Source of the DNA: Kiritimatiellales bacterium
GTDB lineage: Bacteria > Verrucomicrobiota > Kiritimatiellia > Kiritimatiellales > Pontiellaceae
Length of the DNA: 62,369 nucleotides
Assembly: GCA_021734345.1 (NCBI GenBank)
Contig: JAIPJC010000004.1
Location: 1-62,369 of the forward strand
Direction of reading: 5' to 3'
Shown in pieces: positions 53,597-62,369 of the stretch (within the stretch, counting starts at the first letter, position 1; every line of letters starts with the position of its first letter). Made by a program: the position numbers and the translations under genes. Below the pieces are notes generated by a model, which worked only from the letters and a program-made list of their open reading frames with translations, was not told the DNA's origin and made no database searches.

Positions 53597-54475
53597 TTAA
53601 GCTTCCTTAGATTCCAAATTTTCTTCCAACTTTTTCTCGGCGCGCAACTTCTCAATCTGGATCTTGAGCTGCGCGGCTTTGTCGTATTCCGGCGTATCCT
53701 TGTACAACATCATAATCTGCGAGATCACTGAATCGGCGGAATCATACATCCCCATCTGGGTATAGATCTCCGCACACAGCAACTCCGCCGGTTGCATCCA
53801 GTCAGTGTCTCCACTATGGAATGCCACCACCTTGGCCACTCGCTCCATGGCTTGGTTGTAGTCCTTCTTCAGCACCAAGAGCTTCGCCATGATATACAGT
53901 TTTTCGGGCGAAGTATCTTCGGACGAGTCGGGCTTCCAGCCATACTGCGCCATAAGCGCCTCGGCATCGGTCGACCGCCCGAGTTCTATGAGCGCCAAGA
54001 TCTGGTAGATCCTGCTTTTTTCCCGAAGGGCCGGATCACGGTCGTCTTTTGCGATCGCCGACGAGATGTCCAATGATTTTTCGTACTGCCTCGTGCGATA
54101 GTACAGCTCAAACAACAGCGCGTTGTATTTGGTCAGATTGGAAGGGATATCTCCATACTCCGCATAGGGAACCAGCTCGTTGGAAATCACGGAGATAACC
54201 CCTTCGAAATCCCGTGCTCGCATCATATCCGAGACTTTTTCGCCATCGATATTGATTGTGAAATTAAGGCCCTGGAGCGTACTGGCACCAACGCGGATCG
54301 GCTTGTCCGACGTTCCTGTCAAAAACTCAAGCCAATCGCCATCGCGCCCGACGATCTGCCCCTTCCAAGACCGCCCCCCCTGCATCACGATTTCGGCAGT
54401 CAACGGCTTTGCCCCGACATTAACACCGGCCAAGAGGGGGCCAACAATCATGAGATTGAAAAATAATTTCCCCAT
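53597..54475 (-). CDS. Secreted helical-repeat (TPR-like) protein linked to ExbB/ExbD
   Basis: A 292-residue protein with a signal peptide (about residues 1-22). Residues about 25-75 look like a small beta-domain (GGRSWKGQIVGRDGDWLEFL). From residue 85 it is helical with TPR-like repeats (KYNALLFELYYRTRQYEKSL, LYIMAKLLVLKKDYNQAM, EIYTQMGMYDSADSVI) and a charged C-terminal helix (KLRAEKKLEENLE). It lies 1 bp after the stop of the large TPR gene and 21 bp before exbB, so it is part of the same transcript. It is probably a periplasmic partner of the motor; function unknown. Confidence 0.72.
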   Translation of the reverse strand: MGKLFFNLMIVGPLLAGVNVGAKPLTAEIVMQGGRSWKGQIVGRDGDWLEFLTGTSDKPIRVGASTLQGLNFTINIDGEKVSDMMRARDFEGVISVISNELVPYAEYGDIPSNLTKYNALLFELYYRTRQYEKSLDISSAIAKDDRDPALREKSRIYQILALIELGRSTDAEALMAQYGWKPDSSEDTSPEKLYIMAKLLVLKKDYNQAMERVAKVVAFHSGDTDWMQPAELLCAEIYTQMGMYDSADSVISQIMMLYKDTPEYDKAAQLKIQIEKLRAEKKLEENLESKEA

Positions 54476-54476
54476 T

Positions 54477-57320
54477 CTAAGCTCCCTTGTATTTTTTGAT
54501 CATCTCCCTGGCCTTTTCAGCCTGCGGGAGCGTATTTACATACGGATCCGCAAGCATGGCCGTAAGCGTATTCACCACGTCCGCCGGCCGCCCCAGTTTG
54601 ACTAGGCTGTCCGCTGCGGCAAGATAGCCATCGGCAGCCCATTTTCCATCATCGTATGCCTTGTACTGCAAATAGGTGCGCTGGAAGAAGGTGTGCGCGG
54701 TTGCATAGTCGTCGAGTGCCAAACGGCAACGGCCCATGCCATACATCGCCTCGGCGCACAGCGACCCCCTCCATTCGGGAACCCCCATGACCATGTTGTA
54801 GGCTTCCTGGGCTTCGTCGTATTTCTTCATCTTGTAAAGCGTATCGGCCCTGATTATCTGCGCCCAGCCCATGAACGATTCGGCTCCGAAAAGGCCTTGC
54901 GCGTCTTCTATGACTTTCAATACGGCATCGTTATCATTTTCCGCCAGCTTCTGGAAGGTCTTGGCCCTATAGGCATGCCACAGGAGATCGGACTCCTCGA
55001 AGTGCTCCATGAAATAGGTGTATATGCGGGTCATCTCGGCAGGCTTCCCGCCCGCCACGGCTGCATCGCACATGATGGCCAATGAAACAGGCGTCATGGA
55101 AACAAGATTCGTGATGGACAGCAGTTCGTTCCCCAGCGCGCCGACCGCTTCCGGCCCCTCGAGCTGGGCAATGGCCGCGCGCAACCGCAGCTGAAGAACT
55201 TCATCCTTAAGAGGCACGGCATTCAGTTTAAATTTCAGCTTGAGCAGCATGTCGGCCCGATCCTCTTCGGAAAGGTAGTCGCGGGCAATCTGAACGACCT
55301 CCATGATGATCTTATCGATCCCCTCTTGCTCCACTTCATTCCCGTAGCGTTCAATGGCATTCAAATAGGCGGAAACGGCCTCGTTGACCTGTCCCATTTC
55401 AATCTGCGACTGACCGATCCAGAAAACCGCCTGCGCCACATCGGCCTTGTCTTCCAAAAGGTTCATGTAATAGTTCATCAGGTCGACAATTTCCTGCCAC
55501 TTGAATTCCAGCTTGTAGACCTTTGCCGCTTGGAACACCGCATAGGCGGCCTGCGTCGGAAGAGTGGCTTTGTCGATCGCCTTGCGATAGTCGGCCAAGG
55601 CCCGGTCGAGCGTGTGCGGATCGTATTCGTTTTCCGGTGTATTCGGATTATCGCTGCCGTCCTTTGCCGCCTCGATGTCGCCGCGCATGCTGTACGCTTC
55701 CGAAAGAAGCGAATCGTCGGGATAGGTGTCGATGAATCCAGTAAAGGCAATTTCGGCCTGGGGAATCTTCTCCATGCCGAACAGGCAAACCCCTTCACGG
55801 AACATCGAGGCACCATAGTGCTCGCCACCAAGATACTGGGACTGGTAGCTCTTGAAATCAGCCAAGGCATCCGGATAGTTGCCTTGCAGCATGTAGCTCA
55901 TGCCCCGGTAATAGCGCGCATCTGGTAAGTTCGAACTATTTGGGTAGCGGGTCAGGATGATGCCAAATTGGTCGCCTGCCAGTGCATAGTCCTTGTTCTG
56001 CAAATATGCGAAAGCCAAGACATAGTGCATGTCAGCCTGCAATTGAAGTTCGTCGGGACTCTGCGTCGCGGGCATCGCCTCGACATATTTGCGCAAGCCA
56101 ATCACCTTCTCGATGTGCTGCTTGACTAGATTGTCGCGCATCATCATGGAGAGCAGCGTCCGGGCATATTGCCCGCCGGGCTTTTCGTTGATGTACAGCA
56201 GGATCCGTTCTTCGGCCCGGTCAACTTCCTTCACATCGTATAAAATCAACACCGATTGAAGCATGGAGGCTTCGCCGATATCGCTGTTGCGGTCCTGTTG
56301 ATAAAGCCGGTCAAAGAGCACATAGCCTTCCCAGTACCGTTTAACGTCGGCATAGATCTGCCCAATGCGGAAAGTCACTTCGTCCTCATACGCCGGGAGA
56401 TCTGTCAGGACTTTCTGCGAGTCTTTGATCTCGTCGATTTCCTTCTGGCGGTCCACCCTTTCCGACTCTGTGATACCGATCTTCACATCTGCGGCCAGCT
56501 TTTTGGAAAGCGCATCAACCCGACGGGTCGAATAGCCAATCAGTTCCCCGCGGGGAAGTACCATGCGGTAAAGCAACAATGCATGAATAAAGTCGCTCTG
56601 CTCGAACCGCGCCTTGCCCGCCCGCATAAGGGTTAGGTTCAAGGTAATGTCATATTTGGCATCGGTTCGATAAAGGCGGGGGATCTGGGAAAAAAGCTCG
56701 CTCCAGTCTTCTGACTCCACCAAGGCGCGAATAACCATGATTTGGGTCAAGTTGCGGGTTCGCTCATCCTTGGCGTTGCTCGACACGTAAGACAGAGGAG
56801 GGATGCACTCTTTCCATTTATTCTGCCGGAACTCCGCCTGCCCCAGCAACAGATTGGCGACAAGCTGGTCTTCCGGCGGGAGTTTTGGCATGGCCAGCAG
56901 GCGTCCGGCAACCTCCTCGATCTTGTTCCATTCACCCTTGTCGAAATACCCTTGGGCCATCATGCGCAGCGCCATGGCTTCCTGCTTTCGCGGAGATTGC
57001 TTGAGGTAATCCCCCAGCACCTGCATACCTGCATCCGTCTGGTCTCGCTGGTAAAACGCACGCGCCAACTGGAAGCGGCAACTTTGAAGGGTTTCGAGCC
57101 CCTGCGGATCCGTCAGATCCTTGGTGCGCCGGATGACCTCTTCCAGTGCGGGAATGGCACCGGCATAATCACCTTTCTGCAACATTGCATCGGCATTTCC
57201 AACCACATCGGAAATCCCCATGGATCCATAATCCTGGGCGGATGCAACGCCTACCCCGACAAAAACAGCCAAAATCAAACCCAACACTGGATACCTGAGC
57301 GAACGCGAAAAGAATATCAT
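54477..57320 (-). CDS. Large secreted TPR protein heading the ExbB/ExbD operon
   Basis: A 947-residue protein. The ATG at 57320 has AGGGG seven bases upstream; the five preceding codons start at TTG. A signal peptide ends near residue 28 (GVASAQ). Nearly the whole remainder is tetratricopeptide repeats (for example YFDKGEWNKIEEVAGRLL, FGIILTRYPNSSNLPDARYYRG, YRGMSYMLQGNYPDALADF, AYNMVMGVPEWRGSLCAEAM). Similar proteins act as outer-membrane or periplasmic scaffolds. It is the first gene of a six-gene operon ending with the vWA-like protein. Its partner in the envelope is not known. Confidence 0.8.
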   Translation of the reverse strand: MIFFSRSLRYPVLGLILAVFVGVGVASAQDYGSMGISDVVGNADAMLQKGDYAGAIPALEEVIRRTKDLTDPQGLETLQSCRFQLARAFYQRDQTDAGMQVLGDYLKQSPRKQEAMALRMMAQGYFDKGEWNKIEEVAGRLLAMPKLPPEDQLVANLLLGQAEFRQNKWKECIPPLSYVSSNAKDERTRNLTQIMVIRALVESEDWSELFSQIPRLYRTDAKYDITLNLTLMRAGKARFEQSDFIHALLLYRMVLPRGELIGYSTRRVDALSKKLAADVKIGITESERVDRQKEIDEIKDSQKVLTDLPAYEDEVTFRIGQIYADVKRYWEGYVLFDRLYQQDRNSDIGEASMLQSVLILYDVKEVDRAEERILLYINEKPGGQYARTLLSMMMRDNLVKQHIEKVIGLRKYVEAMPATQSPDELQLQADMHYVLAFAYLQNKDYALAGDQFGIILTRYPNSSNLPDARYYRGMSYMLQGNYPDALADFKSYQSQYLGGEHYGASMFREGVCLFGMEKIPQAEIAFTGFIDTYPDDSLLSEAYSMRGDIEAAKDGSDNPNTPENEYDPHTLDRALADYRKAIDKATLPTQAAYAVFQAAKVYKLEFKWQEIVDLMNYYMNLLEDKADVAQAVFWIGQSQIEMGQVNEAVSAYLNAIERYGNEVEQEGIDKIIMEVVQIARDYLSEEDRADMLLKLKFKLNAVPLKDEVLQLRLRAAIAQLEGPEAVGALGNELLSITNLVSMTPVSLAIMCDAAVAGGKPAEMTRIYTYFMEHFEESDLLWHAYRAKTFQKLAENDNDAVLKVIEDAQGLFGAESFMGWAQIIRADTLYKMKKYDEAQEAYNMVMGVPEWRGSLCAEAMYGMGRCRLALDDYATAHTFFQRTYLQYKAYDDGKWAADGYLAAADSLVKLGRPADVVNTLTAMLADPYVNTLPQAEKAREMIKKYKGA

Positions 57321-57438
57321 AAACAAACCCCTCAAAACACTGTTGTAAAAACAACCGGAAGGACGGTTGAACCACCCTTACCACCGTCCTGTCACCTGCC
57401 ATCGGATGGGCCCACAGGAAGCGCGATCTCTAGCAGAC

Positions 57439-57467
57439 TATATACAGCCGAATACAATTCAAGTTAA
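57439..57467 (-). promoter_or_regulatory. Probable promoter of the TPR/ExbB/ExbD operon
   Basis: On the minus strand TTAACT and TATATA are separated by 17 bp; transcription would start near 57432, about 110 nt before the ATG. An imperfect inverted repeat (57472-57494, CGCAAAAAAC and GTTTTTAGCG around TCC) lies just upstream of the -35 box and could be a regulator site or a terminator of opposing transcription. Confidence 0.4.
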
Positions 57468-57600
57468 TAAGCGCAAAAAACTCCGTTTTTAGCGTTCTAC
57501 AAATGCTTTTTCGCCCAATAACCGGAATGCCCCCAGTATTGTGCTCATTTTGATCGTTTGACCGAAAATGCAGTCTAACCGGAGTGGAAAGGAGGTTGCC

Positions 57601-57822
57601 ATGCATGCTCCGTTGACCATTCAAAATTGGATGCACCACGCACACGAAGGTAGCACAAAGGTGGCGCACTTTACCAGCCACCTGTTCCACGAGAAGAACT
57701 TCTGGGCAATCGTCGCGATTGTGGCATTGATTGCCGGGTTATTTGCGCTGATTGCATACTTCGGCAGTGATGTGGCCATGAACCATTACCGTGTTCCATT
57801 GCCCTTCAGCCCCTACTATTAG
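57601..57822 (+). CDS. Small single-helix membrane protein, unknown function
   Basis: A 73-residue protein whose ATG at 57601 has a very strong ribosome site (AAAGGAGG, five bases away). A His-rich, amphipathic N-terminal part (about residues 10-40) is followed by one helix (FWAIVAIVALIAGLFALIAYF) and a short tail ending in PFSPYY. I do not recognise it. It ends directly against the convergent antiporter gene. The strong ribosome site suggests high expression. Confidence 0.6.
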   Translation: MHAPLTIQNWMHHAHEGSTKVAHFTSHLFHEKNFWAIVAIVALIAGLFALIAYFGSDVAMNHYRVPLPFSPYY

Positions 57823-59070
57823 CTAGCGGCTTTCATTCAGGGCATTGAGCGCATCCGGGCTGGAGCCCGCGGTCGAAGTGAGGACGCGTTCGCCCTCGAG
57901 CTTGATGGCCAGCGCGCCCAGAGGGGCTGTGAGAACGATGCTCATCACGGCGACGGCAAGAATAGTGTCGCCGGGGGTGGTTTGCATTCCGCCCGCCTGC
58001 ATCGCCATCAGCGGCACCGCCCCCATCGCGGCCTGTACCGTCGCTTTTGGCCAGTACGATACCACGGCAAACAACCGCTCCGGCCAATTCAACGGGCTCC
58101 CCATAAGCGACAGAAGAACCCCGGCACTGCGGGCAACCAAGCCACAGGCAACCAGGCCCAGCCCGGCCAAACCCGTATCCCACGCAAGACCTATGTCGAC
58201 CTGCGCGCCCACCAGTGTAAATAGCATGATCGATGCAAATACCCAGAGCTTCCCAAGCTTGGAGGAAATCTCGTGCGCCATATGCTCGCGCTTTTCCAAG
58301 ATCATAAAGCCCATCGCCATCACCGCCAGCAATGCCGCAAACGGAATACCAAACTCGCCCAGCAGGTGCTCGAACCGTACCAGCATAACCGAAACGCCGA
58401 TGACCACCATGGTGCGCTTCGTGGCGCGCGGGTTGAACTTTTCAAACAGCTTGAGCAGCAGGAAACCAATCAGCAGGCCGCATCCAATACCGGTAACAAC
58501 GGAAAGCGGAATCCCCACCGCTTTCAGCAGCACGCTTTCCGACGTGCCCGTATAAAATCCGAGCAGCACGGAAAAGATTACGATCGCAAACACGTCGTCC
58601 AATGCGGCGGCCGCCATCACCATCGTCGGGATCCCCTTCTTCACACCCATGCCCCGCTCGATGAAGCCAATCATCATCGGCACCACCACCGCCGGCGAAA
58701 CCGCCGCTATAATGAACCCCAGCAGCGCCGACTCCAGATGCGTTAGCGGCAGGAACCTTGGCCCCAGCAGCGCAATCGTCGAACCCTCCATGATTCCCGG
58801 CACAAACGACAGCAGCAACGCCTGCAACCCCACCTTGTTCAGCGCATCGCGGCTCAGCTCGAAACCGGCACGAAGCAGGATGATGATCAATGCAATCATC
58901 CGCAGATCCGAGGACGCCTCCAGGAAACCCGGATCCATCAGGTTCAAAACATATGGTCCGAACAGCACGCCCAGCAGCAGCATGCCCAGCAACCCGGGCA
59001 TGCGCAGCTTGCGAAAAACCCAGTCGGCGAACAATCCCAGCAAAATCATCTCGGCAATGCTAAACGCCAT
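57823..59070 (-). CDS. Cation:proton antiporter (CPA family)
   Basis: A 415-residue, roughly 12-helix antiporter exchanging Na+ or K+ for protons. Helix 1-2 GLFADWVFRKLRMPGLLGMLLLG, the broken-helix region FIIAAVSPAVVVPMM and the ion-site Asp pair in AAAALDDVFAIVIF (near residue 155) are typical of CPA1/CPA2 exchangers. No C-terminal TrkA or CBS domain is present. Convergent with the small membrane protein gene. Ion preference cannot be read. Confidence 0.88.
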   Translation of the reverse strand: MAFSIAEMILLGLFADWVFRKLRMPGLLGMLLLGVLFGPYVLNLMDPGFLEASSDLRMIALIIILLRAGFELSRDALNKVGLQALLLSFVPGIMEGSTIALLGPRFLPLTHLESALLGFIIAAVSPAVVVPMMIGFIERGMGVKKGIPTMVMAAAALDDVFAIVIFSVLLGFYTGTSESVLLKAVGIPLSVVTGIGCGLLIGFLLLKLFEKFNPRATKRTMVVIGVSVMLVRFEHLLGEFGIPFAALLAVMAMGFMILEKREHMAHEISSKLGKLWVFASIMLFTLVGAQVDIGLAWDTGLAGLGLVACGLVARSAGVLLSLMGSPLNWPERLFAVVSYWPKATVQAAMGAVPLMAMQAGGMQTTPGDTILAVAVMSIVLTAPLGALAIKLEGERVLTSTAGSSPDALNALNESR

Positions 59071-59197
59071 GATCCATTCCTTTCAAAACCATCTCCAACG
59101 ATTGGCCAGCCACCTTCCCGCACAAGCGCCCGGTAATCAATCCCATTTTCCTTGCCATGCGCCCTCATGGCCGTGGCTTTCCAAATCCTTGGAACAA

Positions 59198-59229
59198 AAA
59201 AAAGCGCCCCGCAGGCGGGACGCTTTTTT
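59198..59229 (-). terminator. Rho-independent terminator after PEP carboxykinase
   Basis: A GC stem (GCG-CCCCG against CGGGA-CGC, one mismatch) with a CAGG loop is flanked by A- and T-runs, giving a U-run in the minus-strand transcript 20 bp past the stop. It could work in both directions. Confidence 0.85.
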
Positions 59230-59249
59230 ACTCCAATCATTCGATTGGA

Positions 59250-61058
59250 TTAGCCGAGGCGTGCTTCCAGCGCGTTGAGCTGCTCGGTCATGCGGGCCGG
59301 TAGCTTGCTGCCGAACTTCGCCAGATATTCCTTGGCGTCTGCAACAGTCGCTTTGTAAAGCTTCGTATCGACCTTCATCAGCTCGGCCCAGTCTTCGGCC
59401 GGAATGTCCAAACCGTCGAGGGTCAGGTCGCCGTCGATCGGCATCAGGCCGATTGGGGTTTCGCGGGCTTCGACCTTGCCTTCGACGCGGTCGCACATCC
59501 ATTTCAGGACGCGGGAGTTTTCGCCGAAGCCGGGCCACAGCCACTTGCCCTGGTCGTTCTTCCGGAACCAGTTGACATAGAAGCAACGCGGGGCCTTATC
59601 GCCCAGAGTATCACCCATGTCGAACCAATGCTGCATGTAGTCGCCGGCGTGGTAACCGATGAACGGCGTCATCGCGAACGGATCGAAGCGGAGCTTCTGC
59701 GCCACGTCAAGGGCGGCGGCCGTCGGCTCGGAAGCCGCGGTTGCGCCCATGTATACGCCCTGATTGAAATCGAAGGCTTCATGCACCAGCGGAACGGTGG
59801 TTCCACGACGTCCACCAAAGACGAAGATATCGATCGGAACACCGGCCGGGTTTTCCCAATCTTCGCAGATGACCGGACACAGCTCGGCACGCGCGGTGAA
59901 GCGACTGTTCGGATGGGCTCCCTTGATCTTCTTGCCGTCGGCATCGACCATGCCCGGCGTCCAGGGACGGTTCAACCAGTCGGTTCCGCCTTCGCATTCC
60001 ACGCCCATGTCTTCCCACCATACATCGCCGTCGTTGGTGACGACCACGTTGGTGAAGATGGCATCCTTGCGACAGCTTTCCAGCGCCATCGGGTTCGAGT
60101 ATGCCGCGGTACCCGGAGCAACACCGAAGAATCCGGATTCCGGATTGATCGCGTAGAGGCGTCCGTCGGGACCCGGCTTCATCCAGGCAATGTCGTCGCC
60201 GATGGTTTCAACCTTCCAGCCCGGCACGGTGGACTGAAGCATGGCCAGGTTGGTTTTGCCGCATGCCGACGGGAATGCCGCCGCGATGTGAAACTTCTTA
60301 CCTTCCGGATTGGTGAAGCGCAGGATGAGCATGTGCTCGGCCATCCAGCCTTCGTGGCGGGCCATGTTGGAAGCGATGCGCAACGCCAGGCATTTTTTGC
60401 CGAGCAGCGCGTTGCCGCCGTAGCCGGAACCATAGGACCAGATCAGATTTTCATCGGTGAAGTGGGCGATGTATTTCTTTTCGATCGGCGCGCACGGCCA
60501 GCGGCTGTCTTTCTGACCAGGTGCGAGCGGGGAACCGATCGAGTGTAGGCACGGTATGAACTCGCCGTTTTCGCCGAGCACTTCGAGTACCTTCGGGCTC
60601 ACGCGTGTCATGATGTGCATGTTGACCACAACGTAGGGGGAATCGGTGATCTCAACACCGATCTTGGCGATCGGCGAACCGATCGGACCCATCGAGAACG
60701 GGATCACATACATCGTGCGGCCCTTCATGCAGCCGGTGTACAGCGCGGTCATCGTCTTCTTCAGCTCGACCGGATCAATCCAGTTGTTGGTCGGGCCGGC
60801 GTCTTCTTCCTTCACGGAAGCGATGTAGGTGCGGTTTTCAACACGGGCCACGTCCGACGGATCCGAATTGAACGCAAAACTGTTCGGGCGCTTCTTTTCG
60901 TTCAGCTTGATCGCCATTCCGCTCTTGACCATTTCAGCCATCAGGCGGTCGTATTCTGCCGTGGAACCATCACACCAAACGACCTGTTCCGGTGTGCACA
61001 TTGCTTTGATTTCAGCCACCCAATCCAGCAGCTTCTTGTTGTTTGTGGGAGCACTCAT
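59250..61058 (-). CDS. pckG: Phosphoenolpyruvate carboxykinase (GTP)
   Basis: Interconverts oxaloacetate and PEP with GTP/GDP. The 602-residue length and motifs match the GTP class: P-loop [12 protein letters not shown] near residue 260, IGDDIAWMK (kinase-2 metal site), the GTP-class [16 protein letters not shown] block, and [16 protein letters not shown]. The start at 61058 ([10 protein letters not shown]) has GGAGG upstream. Single-gene transcript with its own terminator. It fits either gluconeogenesis or, in an anaerobe, CO2-fixing PEP carboxylation to oxaloacetate in fermentation. Confidence 0.97.
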   Translation of the reverse strand: MSAPTNNKKLLDWVAEIKAMCTPEQVVWCDGSTAEYDRLMAEMVKSGMAIKLNEKKRPNSFAFNSDPSDVARVENRTYIASVKEEDAGPTNNWIDPVELKKTMTALYTGCMKGRTMYVIPFSMGPIGSPIAKIGVEITDSPYVVVNMHIMTRVSPKVLEVLGENGEFIPCLHSIGSPLAPGQKDSRWPCAPIEKKYIAHFTDENLIWSYGSGYGGNALLGKKCLALRIASNMARHEGWMAEHMLILRFTNPEGKKFHIAAAFPSACGKTNLAMLQSTVPGWKVETIGDDIAWMKPGPDGRLYAINPESGFFGVAPGTAAYSNPMALESCRKDAIFTNVVVTNDGDVWWEDMGVECEGGTDWLNRPWTPGMVDADGKKIKGAHPNSRFTARAELCPVICEDWENPAGVPIDIFVFGGRRGTTVPLVHEAFDFNQGVYMGATAASEPTAAALDVAQKLRFDPFAMTPFIGYHAGDYMQHWFDMGDTLGDKAPRCFYVNWFRKNDQGKWLWPGFGENSRVLKWMCDRVEGKVEARETPIGLMPIDGDLTLDGLDIPAEDWAELMKVDTKLYKATVADAKEYLAKFGSKLPARMTEQLNALEARLG

Positions 61059-61311
61059 GATGCTAAAACCTCCATTTGTTTTTTTGACCCATTTCATGCG
61101 AAAAGTTGCGGAAGGATATGGAACCACGGGGAGATGTCAAACCTTGCCGCCCATAAAAACATTTAATACATGTACCCCTATACCCGATCATTGAATACCG
61201 GGTTTTCCCTGTAAGGCACACACAGATCCAGGGAAGGAACCACCTATCGAAAAACAAAAACAATATCCGGCTTGCCATGGCGCGCCGCATGCGATTGGGT
61301 CTCGTTCCGTT

Positions 61312-61704
61312 ATGCAATATAGTAAAACCATCGAATGGGAAGAGAAGCTGAAGCGCGTGTTCGACGAGATCGACGCCGCCCTTGAGCAGCGCCATGCCGG
61401 CCGCTTCAAACGACAACCCAACCGTTCGGCGGAAGGAACCACCTCCAATCCGGAAATGGACGGACTCTTCAACGTCGGAGCCTCCTACTCCGCCGGCTTC
61501 GACTCGCAGTTCGGTCCCGGCTACGTGGTCGATATCCGCCTATCCACCCTCCAGCGCATTCCCCACGAACTTAGGCAGGAGCTCCGCGAGCACGTCCAGG
61601 CCATGCTCATCGAAAAACTGCCCGCCGCGTTTCCCGGAAAGACCCTGCGCGTCGATACGGAACACGAACACCTCCGCATCCACGGCGACTTGAGCTTGGA
61701 TTAA
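61312..61704 (+). CDS. Small conserved-looking protein of unknown function
   Basis: A 130-residue soluble protein starting at IEWEEKLKRVFDEIDAALE, a helix, followed by a Gly/Ser region (FNVGASYSAGFDSQFGPGYVVDI) and an acidic alpha/beta C-terminus (LRQELREHVQAML, GDLSLD). It has normal codon use and no signal peptide. I do not recognise a family. The preceding 250 bp (61059-61311) holds the divergent promoters, but no clear boxes were seen. Confidence 0.6.
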   Translation: MQYSKTIEWEEKLKRVFDEIDAALEQRHAGRFKRQPNRSAEGTTSNPEMDGLFNVGASYSAGFDSQFGPGYVVDIRLSTLQRIPHELRQELREHVQAMLIEKLPAAFPGKTLRVDTEHEHLRIHGDLSLD

Positions 61705-61734
61705 GGCTGTCGTCCACCGATCAAAAAGCAAAGT

Positions 61735-61804
61735 AGGACAGCGCTTCCAGCCTCTCCGCTCCTGCATCGCCGCGCCACTGTAGACAGGTTGGAAGCACAG
61801 TCCT
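61735..61804. repeat. REP-like inverted repeat with CTTCCAGCC arms
   Basis: AGGAC, three bases, GCTTCCAGCCT (61735-61753) pairs with AGGTTGGAAGC, three bases, GTCCT (61786-61804), with one mismatch and the same internal spacing on both sides. The loop is 32 bp. It shares CTTCCAGCC with the 80-bp element at 32134. It lies 31 bp after the 130-residue gene and is followed by TGTTTTT, so it may end that transcript. Confidence 0.6.
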
Positions 61805-61902
61805 GTTTTTGGGAAGCGCGATTTAAACATCTCAACATCCCTTTTCAAAATTCATTCGCTCAACGTCATTCCCAATCTGGAGCAGGTTGGCAAAAACTGT
61901 AG

Positions 61903-61921
61903 CCGCGATCCGAGATCGCGG
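61903..61921. repeat. Short perfect palindrome (REP-like)
   Basis: CCGCGATC, CGA, GATCGCGG form a perfect 8-bp stem with a 3-base loop, preceded by TGTAG as in the other repeat arms. It is in the non-coding stretch before the IS110 transposase. Confidence 0.45.
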
Positions 61922-62211
61922 ATTCGTTGGAATGGCTCCGGCAAACGGATGGCGAAATCACGGATCGCACCTACACGAAAACCATCCGGCCATGTAGCTG
62001 GAACATCCTGCTCCATTGCGGTCGGGAAAGGTGCGCCAGAAAAAAAACTCGCGAATGGAATTTGAGGAGACTCTCGCCGGGAGAGGAAGCGTAGAAGCTG
62101 AAAGTCAAAAATGACGAATTAGGCGGACTGATAATCATAAGAGGTTCTTTGAAATAGGCTTTGGTCGAGCGCAGACTGCCCTTGGGTTAACCACTAACAA
62201 AAGGAGCAGTT
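61922..62211 (+). other. Non-coding left flank of IS110 element (possible bridge-RNA region)
   Basis: No gene is supported in this 290-bp stretch. It includes a hairpin (CTCTC, GCCGG, GAGAG at about 62071-62085) and a GGTTAACC palindrome near 62186. In IS110-type elements the region 5' of the transposase gene holds the left end and encodes the bridge RNA that pairs with target and donor DNA. The element boundary cannot be located with only one end visible. Confidence 0.35.
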
Positions 62212-62369
62212 ATGCAAGCGACCAAAGCAAATGGACTATACGCAGGTGCCGACCTGCATGGAAACAATGTTTTTCTCTCCCTTTGCGACAAGGAGGGCAG
62301 CACGGTTTTCCGAAAAAGGGTTAAGGCGAACCTCGCGGCGGTGAATGCCGCGCTCGATCCGTTCTGGAA
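62212..62369 (+). mobile_element. IS110-family transposase, N-terminal part (cut by window edge)
   Basis: AAAGGAG precedes the ATG. The 52 visible residues begin MQATKANGLYAGADLHGNN and continue VFLSLCDKEGSTVFRKRV. The Asp in GADLHGNN followed by the VFLSLCDKEG strand matches the first catalytic position of the RuvC-like DEDD domain in IS110 transposases. The rest lies outside the window, so intactness and the IS110/IS1111 subgroup are undetermined. Confidence 0.75.

Noticed and set aside
57472-57494. Imperfect inverted repeat upstream of the TPR operon as a terminator
   Set aside because: No gene points into it that needs one; kept only as a possible regulatory site next to the promoter.
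1-62369. CRISPR arrays or rRNA genes
   Set aside because: No regularly spaced direct repeats and no rRNA-like sequence were found on reading through.

Overview
The window looks like chromosomal DNA of a PVC-superphylum bacterium, most likely a marine Kiritimatiellota (Pontiella-like). That placement is inferred, not searched. It rests on several sulfatases in a carbohydrate-degradation locus, secreted proteins with Asp/Gly-rich calcium-type repeats and a C-terminal domain typical of Verrucomicrobia and Kiritimatiellota, UroD-family proteins mixed with glycosidases, and ExbB/ExbD genes next to TPR proteins.

Region 1 (1-37439) is a large saccharolytic locus. From 1 to 25553 every gene is on the minus strand: four sulfatases (one cut by the window edge), a GH13 enzyme, two secreted GH42-like TIM-barrel proteins, a UroD-family protein, a ricin/esterase/beta-propeller fusion, a Tat-exported serine hydrolase, an (alpha/alpha)6 glycosidase, a secreted protein of unknown function, a GH65 phosphorylase, an AraC/XylR-type regulator, an MFS sugar porter and a PfkB sugar kinase. 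From 25868 the strand switches: a GntR/LacI chimeric (AraR-like) regulator, a GH78 alpha-L-rhamnosidase, two more GH42-like proteins and a secreted LamG-like protein. The set suggests removal of sulfate and acyl groups from a rhamnose-containing sulfated glycan, external chain cleavage, uptake, and internal phosphorolysis and phosphorylation. Two repeated cis-elements may mark the regulons: a direct repeat with 21-bp periodicity exactly 59 nt upstream of two start codons, and a 29-bp element present three times.

Region 2 (37454-50522) is mostly housekeeping: tRNA-Arg, hisG, a 29-residue basic protein resembling ribosomal bS22/mS38, fmt, a membrane glycosyltransferase, thiL, a TolC-MacA-MacB-type export operon, a lipid kinase, tadA, a second PfkB kinase, tRNA-Tyr and tRNA-Val.

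Region 3 (50615-57467) is a compact minus-strand operon: a large TPR protein, a smaller repeat protein, ExbB, two ExbDs, and a membrane-anchored protein with a degenerate vWA-like domain where TonB would be expected. This is the best candidate here for an undescribed envelope system driven by the proton-motive force.

Region 4 (57601-62369) has a 73-residue membrane protein, a cation/proton antiporter, GTP-type PEP carboxykinase, a small conserved-looking protein, repeat-rich DNA, and the start of an IS110-family transposase cut by the right edge.

Coding starts were set by ribosome-binding sites; several longer frames begin at upstream TTG codons or in neighbouring genes and were trimmed. No CRISPR array or rRNA was seen.
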